A stretch of 9,949 nucleotides of DNA, taken from Kiritimatiellia bacterium. Lineage in GTDB: Bacteria; Verrucomicrobiota; Kiritimatiellia; RFP12; UBA1067. A program made the translations under genes and the position numbers. The notes beneath the pieces were generated by a model, which was not told the origin of the DNA, made no database searches, and saw only the letters and a program-made list of their open reading frames with translations. The stretch is from contig JAEDKA010000077.1 in assembly GCA_016296065.1 (NCBI GenBank), forward strand, positions 1 to 9,949, in the 5' to 3' direction. This document shows positions 1 through 5,730 of this stretch, in pieces (the stretch's first letter is position 1; every line of letters begins with the position of its first letter).

Positions 1-2
1 TT

Positions 3-2726
3 GCCGCTTCCGCGAAGACGTCGACGCCGAAGGGCTTCACGGACGATCTGGACGCCGCGCTGCGGCGCGCCGCGGAGAACGGACGCAAGGTCGTCGCCGT
101 GTTCAGCGGCAGCGACTGGTGCGGCTGGTGCAAGGAGCTCGACAAGAAGATACTGTCGAAGGAGGCGTTCCTCAAGGTCGCGACGAACGCCTACGAGCTC
201 GTGTACATCGACAACCCGATGGACAGTAAGGTCCTTTCCGAGACGGGGCGCAGGAACAACCGCCGCCTGACGGAGAAGTACGGCGTCAGGGGATTCCCCG
301 CGGTCTTCGTGCTCGATGCGAAGGGCGCGGTGATCACGACGGTAGACGGCTATGACGGGGAGTCGGGACCAGAGGACTATCTCTCCATGCTCGAGTCGGA
401 GATTCGCGACGCCCCGGACGTGAAGAAGTACATAGAGCCCATCAAGGACGTCCTGAACCGGCACGACGCGCAGATGGAGGAGGACTCGAAGGCGGCGATG
501 AAGAAGGTCCAGGAGAAGTTCCCCGAGCCTGCGAAGGACATGGACAAGAAGGAGCTTCGCAAGTACATGCGGGAGGCGATGAAGTACGCGAAGTCCGTCA
601 TGTTCGAGGAGGTCTACGCCAAGTACGTCCCGCTTTACGAGAAGGTGTTCGCCGAGGCGAAGGCGATGAAGGTCCCTGAGAACATGGAATCGCGCAAGAA
701 GGAGCTCGTCGAGGAGCAGGAGGAGCGCTTCGAGATGCTCAAGGAGGAGATCAGGAAATACGAGGCCGAGAAGAACGCGCCGAAGAAGGAGTCCGCAGAC
801 GACGAGGATGAGGAAGACGAAGAAGACGACGAAGAAGACGACGAAGAAGAGGAAGACGTGTCCGCCGTTCGCCGCGGACTCGACACGTGGCTGAAGGACT
901 GGAGCGAGAACGTCCGCACGAACGCGGCGATCGAGACGTGCGCCTCGTTCCGCGACAAGAAGCTGCGTCCGTTCCTGATGGCGCAGATGGATCCCGGCGG
1001 AACGGCCACTGCGGAGGATCGCAAGGTGATGGAAAAGTCCATAGATTACATCTGGGGAGACGGCGGATACAGGCACTTCGGCGACAGGAAGAAGCTCGTC
1101 GAGATCCTCGACCGCACGGCGAAGAAGCCGTTCGCGGCGATGGTACGCGCGCTTTCCGACAACAAGGGCATCTCCGGTCCCATGGTCGACTGGATGATCG
1201 ACGGCGACTTCCACGGCGAGGACATGCGCTGCGTGTTCTGGACGCTTCGCAACAACGGCGCGTTCGGCGACGCGGGGGCGAAGGTCCTCGAGAAGGTCGA
1301 CAAGTCTTCGGCCGACGAATGGCTCAAGCTGATTCTGCGCATCCACGTCGAGCGCAGGGCCGCGTGGAAGGCCCGCGGCAGCGGGTACGCGAACACGGTC
1401 ACCGAGGAGGGCTGGGAAGGCTACGGCAACCACGGCGACGCCTGCAAAGCCGCGTTCAGGCGCGCGATGGAGCTTCACGACTATCCCGAGCCCGCCTACC
1501 TGTTCTCGTCGCTCGGACCGTTCGACGACAAGATCTTCGTTGCGGCGACCTCTAAGCAGCTCGACTTCGACAATTTCTACGGGAACTTCCTCTGGTATAA
1601 CTGCTATCCGCGCTGGTGCGGGTCGCTCGCGAAGATGAAGGCGTTCGCCGAGCGCTGCTACGAGACGAAGCGCCACGACACGATGATTCCGTACATGTAC
1701 GCCGAGTCGATGTTGCGCATGGCAAGGGACTCCGGCGAAAAGCAGGAGGACTACTTCCGTAGGCATGACGACGAACTCGGCAAGATACTGGAGGTGTGCC
1801 TGCCTCAGATCAAAAACGCAAACGCCTTCGGGAAGGTGCGCCAGGAGGCCGGCGTATTCGCCACGCTGGCGCATTCCTTCAGGGGCGACTGGGCGAAGGC
1901 GGGCGAGACCTGGAACTCGTTCTGGCACGGGAAGCTTCCGACCGAGACGTGGAGCGTCGTCCATGAACTCAGCCACTGGTGGATGATCTGGGACGGAATC
2001 TCCGGCCGCAACGGCAAGGAGATGCAGCGCCTGCACGCGGCGTTCGTCGCCGGCGACTTTGCCGGTTTTGTCAAGGGCGCCGAAGAGCTGCGCGCGGGCG
2101 GCGCGCAGCTGGACGGCACGGAGAAGACCTACCTCGACCAGATGGAGCTCGCGGCGCGCGTTCAGACCGACCTCCCCGCCGGAAAGGCGATCACCGCCGG
2201 TTTCCCGAAGGACAAGATGTCCTGGCTGACTTACGGCGGTCACTGGAGCATGAACGGCGAGTGCGCGTACCCAGGCAATAACTACCGTGCTTCCTGTCCC
2301 ATCGAGTGGGACATCATCATTCCCGGGGAGTTCAGGCTCGAGCTCGAGCTTTCACCGGAGCCGAAGCGCGAGACGTGGCGCTTCGACTTCTGCCAGAAGC
2401 CGGCGGACCCCATGCTTGTCAAAAGGGATTATCCGTACCTCATGCTCCGCTTCTCGAAGGACGGCGCAAGCGCGGTCTACGGAGAGTGGGACGAGGTGAA
2501 GGACGGCGGCAGCGGCACGCCCGTTCCGTTCGCGTATGCCGGCGGGAACGTGCGGCTCGCCATCGTCTGCAGGGACGGCAGGACGACTGCATTCGTAGGC
2601 GACGCGGAGAAGCCCGTCATCGACTCCGACGAACACGCGGAACTTCTCCGTGCCGTGAAGGATGGCAAGTTCCAGTTCAACGGCGAAGGGATGCGGCTCA
2701 CCTCGATGAGCGTCCGCCGGCCCTGA
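3..2726 (+). CDS. Large multidomain protein with thioredoxin-like domain, acidic run and C-terminal beta-rich domain (5' end outside window)
   Basis: Frame 3 is open from the first base, and residues before the GTG at 99 (GFTDDLDAALRRAAENGRK) read as the first helix of a thioredoxin fold, so the gene starts upstream; the leading AASA may be the end of a signal peptide. Numbering from the first full codon: thioredoxin-like domain about 10-135, with the redox motif WCGWC at 39-43 (C40, C43) and a cis-Pro candidate in GFP at 99; Lys/Glu-rich helical, probably coiled region about 140-262; 20 consecutive Asp/Glu at 266-285; helical region 287-735. A segment at about 454-545 (ARGSGYANTVTEEGW, then YPRWCGS) reminds me of the DUF4034 type of TPR-like protein. 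Residues 739-907 alternate Trp/Tyr and charged strands like a concanavalin-type sandwich. Probably exported, with disulfide or redox chemistry as a guess. Domain order is seen; family names are recollection. A terminator-like hairpin separates it from the operon behind it. Confidence 0.85.
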   Translation, partial: AASAKTSTPKGFTDDLDAALRRAAENGRKVVAVFSGSDWCGWCKELDKKILSKEAFLKVATNAYELVYIDNPMDSKVLSETGRRNNRRLTEKYGVRGFPAVFVLDAKGAVITTVDGYDGESGPEDYLSMLESEIRDAPDVKKYIEPIKDVLNRHDAQMEEDSKAAMKKVQEKFPEPAKDMDKKELRKYMREAMKYAKSVMFEEVYAKYVPLYEKVFAEAKAMKVPENMESRKKELVEEQEERFEMLKEEIRKYEAEKNAPKKESADDEDEEDEEDDEEDDEEEEDVSAVRRGLDTWLKDWSENVRTNAAIETCASFRDKKLRPFLMAQMDPGGTATAEDRKVMEKSIDYIWGDGGYRHFGDRKKLVEILDRTAKKPFAAMVRALSDNKGISGPMVDWMIDGDFHGEDMRCVFWTLRNNGAFGDAGAKVLEKVDKSSADEWLKLILRIHVERRAAWKARGSGYANTVTEEGWEGYGNHGDACKAAFRRAMELHDYPEPAYLFSSLGPFDDKIFVAATSKQLDFDNFYGNFLWYNCYPRWCGSLAKMKAFAERCYETKRHDTMIPYMYAESMLRMARDSGEKQEDYFRRHDDELGKILEVCLPQIKNANAFGKVRQEAGVFATLAHSFRGDWAKAGETWNSFWHGKLPTETWSVVHELSHWWMIWDGISGRNGKEMQRLHAAFVAGDFAGFVKGAEELRAGGAQLDGTEKTYLDQMELAARVQTDLPAGKAITAGFPKDKMSWLTYGGHWSMNGECAYPGNNYRASCPIEWDIIIPGEFRLELELSPEPKRETWRFDFCQKPADPMLVKRDYPYLMLRFSKDGASAVYGEWDEVKDGGSGTPVPFAYAGGNVRLAIVCRDGRTTAFVGDAEKPVIDSDEHAELLRAVKDGKFQFNGEGMRLTSMSVRRP
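798..857 (+). repeat. 12-bp degenerate tandem repeat encoding a pure Asp/Glu run
   Basis: The coding strand repeats the unit GAAGAAGACGAC about three times, flanked by degenerate GAG/GAT versions, so residues 266-285 of the first gene are all Asp or Glu. The run divides the Lys/Glu-rich helical part from the second helical half and is likely a disordered, strongly negative linker. Its short-period structure makes slippage-driven length change likely. Confidence 0.8.
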
Positions 2727-2770
2727 GCCGTGCTGCTCAGGTGGACGTGAAGGCCCGACATTTTGGAAGG

Positions 2771-2791
2771 GGGTCCGCGAGGGTCGGACCC
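2771..2791 (+). terminator. Possible weak rho-independent terminator after the thioredoxin-like gene
   Basis: A 7-bp perfect GC-rich stem (GGGTCCG at 2771-2777, CGGACCC at 2785-2791) closes a 7-base loop, and two G-T pairs could extend it. Only two T follow, so it is not a textbook terminator. A second 7-bp inverted repeat (CCTGAGC 2722-2728, GCTCAGG 2735-2741) overlaps the stop codon of the gene before it. Together they plausibly insulate the upstream gene from the promoter at 2826. Confidence 0.4.
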
Positions 2792-2825
2792 TTGCTCGAA
2801 GGGGTGAAGTTCGGATAATGGAATG

Positions 2826-2834
2826 TGGTATAAT
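2826..2834 (+). promoter_or_regulatory. Extended -10 promoter for the A1-B1-A2-B2-radical SAM operon
   Basis: TGGTATAAT is a perfect extended -10 (TGN plus consensus TATAAT at 2829-2834). Upstream, GTGAAG at 2804-2809 is only a weak -35 with a 19-base spacer, as is common when the extended -10 is strong. Initiation about 7 bases downstream falls near 2841, next to the ATG at 2842, and there is no Shine-Dalgarno sequence before that ATG. A leaderless transcript is therefore likely. The next four genes overlap or lie within 47 bases, so this may serve all five. Confidence 0.6.
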
Positions 2835-2841
2835 ATGTGGC

Positions 2842-4767
2842 ATGGATAGCAAAAGATCGAAATCGTTTCTTGCGGTGGTTGCCGCTTCGGTTCTCTCGCT
2901 TGCCGCTACGGCAGGCGAGGACGAGGTGCTGCTTGACGTAGCCACGAACTACGCGCAGAACGTCAGCCATGCACGCTGCCTGACGGCGGCGGAGGCGAAA
3001 AAGACGGTCGACGAGGTCTTTACGAAGGTTCCCGTCTATCAGAAGCCCGGACGCGCCGAGCGCGTCAAGCGGCTGATCGACGACGGCATGGCGACGCTCG
3101 TCCGGTACGAGGCGGACAGGGAGTGGGGGGATTCCGAGAGCGCAGACAAATCCCTTAAGCGAAAAACCGTCTACAAGCTATTTAAGAAGTGGATGGAAAC
3201 GGAACTGCCGGAGGATGATTACGGCGGCAAGACGCGCATCTATGATCGTCTCGGCGCAGGGACGGACGGCGACGAGGTGGCGGTCTATGCGGATGGAACA
3301 ATCAAAACTTCGTATGGGTGGTTGCCCGAAGGCGACTTCATCAATCTGCTAGGCGCGGCGGAGTCGCTTGAACTGGCCGCCGGAGCACCGACCAACGCCG
3401 AAGAGGTCGTTGTCGTGGCGGATGTCGAGATTGTCGATCTTGCGTCGCTCGCGAATCTGGCCCATGTCGAGCCGGAACATGGACTTCCCGGCGAGGAGGA
3501 TGTCTGCTTCGAGCATTCTGTGTGCGCCACTTACAACGTCGACATGCGCGTCAGGGAGGTCCGGCGCGGGAAGTGTCCGTTTCGCAGGTTCTGCTTTCCC
3601 GCGGTTCACGACGCGGTGAACGCTTCGGCAACGGGGGATTGGCTGTTCTTCCGCGGGATGACGCTTGAAGTCGGGCTTGCCCGCGTGGACGGCAAGCTGA
3701 AGATCAACCGCTTCGAACCTGTGTTTCCGTATCCGCCCTATTCGAAAGACGGAATAAGAATCATCAGGAGTGGGACGGATGACGTTTCGCCGTTTTTGGC
3801 AGATGGCTGCGTTGCCGAAGATGTGCGTGAGTATACCAACTGGCGTGGACTGAAAGACGGCATCAGCGGCAGCCTCGTTGCATTGCAGTACGGCGATCGC
3901 GAACTGGCGCTGTTCGCGTCGACGACAAACCTAATCGAGGGTCTTTACGGAATCTTTCCGGACTATGGGCCGTCCGTGAAGATTACGGTGTATGGAGACG
4001 GCGAGTCCAACTTCGACTATTGGCGGAACGCCTGGTTTGCGGAATCTGCCGTGACCATAAGGTCCCTTGGCGAAGATGACGGATTCGTACGCACCAAGGG
4101 AGCCAAGACCGTCGCGGCGGGAACCTGCCCAGATCTTGATACGCTCACGAAAGAGCTGTCTTCGATCGGATTTGCGGATGTCGCCGGGGCGACGTATGCT
4201 CAGGTGAGTCCGTATCTGGCGGATTCGGACGCTTTTTGCGCGGATGAATACATAAAGATGAGCGGACTGTATCTGGACGAAAGACTGAGCGGCAACGGAT
4301 GGATCGCTCTGCCGAAGGACGGCACCGCGAACGCGAAGTTCCTGGCCTACGGCTGCGTCTGGTGGGAGGCTCGGCTTAAACCTCCGGAAACAAACGATGT
4401 CCGCAGGGTCTCGTACGACAAGGCGCGGCTCGCGCGCGACGTGGTGCTTGTCCGCACCTATGTGGAGGACGCCGCGGAGCTCAAGGCGACGCTGAACGAA
4501 GACCGTGCGGCGGACATTCTGGCGTTTGCGCTTCATGCCCGGCAGTCGGGCTTCGCGAAGGAATCCGAGCGCATCGCCTCCGCGCTCTTTGCGATAAAGG
4601 AAAGCGGAGACGCGGCGCTGTCCGGCATCAGGAAGCGGCTTGCGAAGATCGCCGCCGAATATCCCGACTTCGCGACATGGGAGAAGAAGGGGCTGGCGCG
4701 GAAAGAAGAGCTTGAAAAGAGGAGGAAGGCCGATGAAAGCGACAGTGACGCCGAAGAGGAGTTATAG
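2842..4767 (+). CDS. A1: secreted protein of unknown function, paralogue of A2
   Basis: I do not recognise a named family. The 641-residue product starts with a classic signal peptide (MDSKRSKSF, hydrophobic core, then AATAG near residue 25) without a lipobox, so it is probably exported. I chose ATG 2842 over the in-frame ATG 2818 because the consensus -10 lies between them, which would put the earlier codon outside the transcript. It is homologous to A2 in blocks: VVVADVE (190-196); YNVDMRVREV to FRGMTLEVGLARVDGKLKI to FPYPPY (231-300); ALQYGDRELA, EGLYGIFPDY and FDYWRNAWFA (347-400); then GFADVAGATYAQVS (443-456), GNGWI (484-488), KARLARDVVLVRTYVEDAA (527-545) and EYPDFATWEKK (606-616). The C-terminus is charged and acidic. 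The end overlaps B1 by 35 bases, implying coupled translation. The N-terminal 180 residues are poorly conserved between the copies. It could bind, present or chaperone B, but that is inference from gene order. Confidence 0.85.
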   Translation: MDSKRSKSFLAVVAASVLSLAATAGEDEVLLDVATNYAQNVSHARCLTAAEAKKTVDEVFTKVPVYQKPGRAERVKRLIDDGMATLVRYEADREWGDSESADKSLKRKTVYKLFKKWMETELPEDDYGGKTRIYDRLGAGTDGDEVAVYADGTIKTSYGWLPEGDFINLLGAAESLELAAGAPTNAEEVVVVADVEIVDLASLANLAHVEPEHGLPGEEDVCFEHSVCATYNVDMRVREVRRGKCPFRRFCFPAVHDAVNASATGDWLFFRGMTLEVGLARVDGKLKINRFEPVFPYPPYSKDGIRIIRSGTDDVSPFLADGCVAEDVREYTNWRGLKDGISGSLVALQYGDRELALFASTTNLIEGLYGIFPDYGPSVKITVYGDGESNFDYWRNAWFAESAVTIRSLGEDDGFVRTKGAKTVAAGTCPDLDTLTKELSSIGFADVAGATYAQVSPYLADSDAFCADEYIKMSGLYLDERLSGNGWIALPKDGTANAKFLAYGCVWWEARLKPPETNDVRRVSYDKARLARDVVLVRTYVEDAAELKATLNEDRAADILAFALHARQSGFAKESERIASALFAIKESGDAALSGIRKRLAKIAAEYPDFATWEKKGLARKEELEKRRKADESDSDAEEEL

Positions 4768-5683
4768 CGCACCGCGCTATCCGACGATCCACGAGATCGG
4801 CGCGCCCGATTTCGCCCGCGTGCCGACGCGCTGGCGCGGAATCCGCGCGCTTGCGTCGACGCTCGGCGCGGCGGCGATGAGCCTCAAGTCGCTTGCGCTC
4901 GACGCGGCGGCCGAACCGACTCCGAAGACGGCGCTGCCGACGGCTGTCGCGCCGGATGCGGCGGCAAGGAATGACGAGAAGCGGGAAGCGCCGGCGACGG
5001 ACGTGTGTCCGTTGCCGCCTGCGGCGCTGGCCGGCGACGGATTCGGCGCGTTCGGATGCGTCGCGATGAATCCGCCGGTCATGCTTCCCGAGGCGGAGGC
5101 GCTGGAGATCATCGAGCGCGAGTTCGCGAAGCGCGGCATCGAGCTTGTCGATGCGCCGGAGATCGACGGCGTGGAGGCGCCGGTCAGCAAGCTGGAGCGC
5201 AGCCGTGAGGACAGGAACCTTGTCGCAAACATCGCACGTGGCAGACTGCAGGGCGACGAGGTGCGGCGGAAGAAGCGCAGGTGGATGCTCGATCTTGGCA
5301 CGAAGGACGGGAAGATCATGGTGGAATACATCTCCCGTGCCGACGAGCGTGTCTGGGTGCGCGACCCCGCAGAGGAAGACGGCATCTACAGTTCTGCGTT
5401 CAGTTGCCATATCCGCAGAGCCGCCGAAATGGCCGTCAAGGGCTTCAGTGCGCGGAAGGAGGGAAGGCCCGTCAAGATCGGTGTTTTCTACGATCCGATG
5501 GCGAGCGTTCCGATAAGCGAAATGGAGAAGATATACCAAGATGCAGACCCCGGACTTGATTGGAGCGCGAAAGACGAGCTGACGGAGAAGCGCGGGCGTG
5601 AGCTGGCGGGCAAGAAGCTCGTCGCACAGATCGAGGCTTTCTTCAGGCATCTTGCGAATGCACCTGACTCTTCATCTCACTGA
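4733..5683 (+). CDS. B1: candidate substrate protein of the radical SAM enzyme, paralogue of B2
   Basis: A 316-residue protein starting at ATG 4733, with AGGAGG at 4720-4725 inside the end of A1. Regions: leader-like N-terminus with PRYPTIHEIG (14-23); hydrophobic stretch about 36-56 followed by AAA at 58-60, like a late signal peptide or leader cleavage site; Pro/Ala/charged linker 61-89; Gly-rich segment bounded by C92 and C109; then NPPVML (113-118) and an amphipathic helix EAEALEIIEREF (120-131). The C-terminal part has MLDLGT (185-190), VEYIS (197-201), IGVFYDP (249-255) and a final helix before DSSSH. By hand count, residues 1-60 match B2 at 31 positions and 90-140 at 36 of 51 without gaps. 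A roughly 24-residue insert (about 150-182) is absent from B2. I recall similar proteins beside SPASM radical SAM genes, but cannot name the family. Modification by the enzyme is inference. Confidence 0.85.
   Translation: MKATVTPKRSYSAPRYPTIHEIGAPDFARVPTRWRGIRALASTLGAAAMSLKSLALDAAAEPTPKTALPTAVAPDAAARNDEKREAPATDVCPLPPAALAGDGFGAFGCVAMNPPVMLPEAEALEIIEREFAKRGIELVDAPEIDGVEAPVSKLERSREDRNLVANIARGRLQGDEVRRKKRRWMLDLGTKDGKIMVEYISRADERVWVRDPAEEDGIYSSAFSCHIRRAAEMAVKGFSARKEGRPVKIGVFYDPMASVPISEMEKIYQDADPGLDWSAKDELTEKRGRELAGKKLVAQIEAFFRHLANAPDSSSH
4772..4800 (+). repeat. Near-identical 29-base segment in B1 (copy 1), encoding PRYPTIHEIG
   Basis: These 29 bases match 7976-8004 in B2 with one silent mismatch, although the flanking B sequences differ clearly. 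It codes for the N-terminal motif PRYPTIHEIG of both B proteins. Conservation at the silent sites suggests recent exchange between the copies or selection on the DNA or RNA as well as on the protein. Confidence 0.8.
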
Positions 5684-5693
5684 CCGCTGCAAT
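5658..5693 (+). pseudogene. 5' remnant of a duplicated radical SAM gene at the end of B1
   Basis: These 12 codons read MHLTLHLTDRCN, the exact N-terminus of the radical SAM enzyme starting at 8793, up to and including its first cluster cysteine. The first 35 bases match 8793-8827 at 34 positions, including nine bases beyond the B stop codon (after 5683 and after 8818) that B does not need. Homology then stops: codon 13 is Asp instead of Leu, and the frame runs to a stop ending at 5804 inside A2, giving a possible 48-residue nonsense ORF. There is no Shine-Dalgarno sequence in front. It marks the right-hand breakpoint of the A-B duplication. Confidence 0.8.
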
Positions 5694-5716
5694 GACGTGA
5701 GCGGTAAGCATTCGGA

Positions 5717-5723
5717 AAGGAGA
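5717..5723 (+). promoter_or_regulatory. Ribosome binding site of A2
   Basis: AAGGAGA sits 7 bases before ATG 5731 and is the best Shine-Dalgarno sequence in the window. It fixes the A2 start and contrasts with A1, which has none. The 47-base gap between B1 and A2 shows no clear promoter, so A2 is probably read from the upstream transcript. Confidence 0.7.
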
Positions 5724-5730
5724 TGGCGAA

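Noticed and set aside
635..1042. Antisense frame with a poly-Ser run
   Set aside because: It is the reverse complement of the Asp/Glu repeat and has no independent coding support.
887..1555. Overlapping + strand frames inside the first gene (also near 2306-2818)
   Set aside because: Arg-rich shadow translations in GC-rich DNA; the main frame is continuous with recognisable domains.
1962..1976. HELSH in the first gene, fitting the zinc protease pattern HExxH
   Set aside because: It lies in a helical Trp-rich stretch with no clear third ligand or peptidase context; a five-residue pattern can occur by chance in a 900-residue protein.
2818..2841. Earlier in-frame ATG for A1 at 2818
   Set aside because: It would put nine extra bases of codons across the consensus -10 and extend the signal peptide with MECGIICG, including a Cys with no lipobox context.
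4628..5650. Long antisense reading frame opposite B1 (340 codons)
   Set aside because: Arg/His-rich translation typical of GC-rich shadow frames; the sense frame has paralogue support, a ribosome binding site and coupling.
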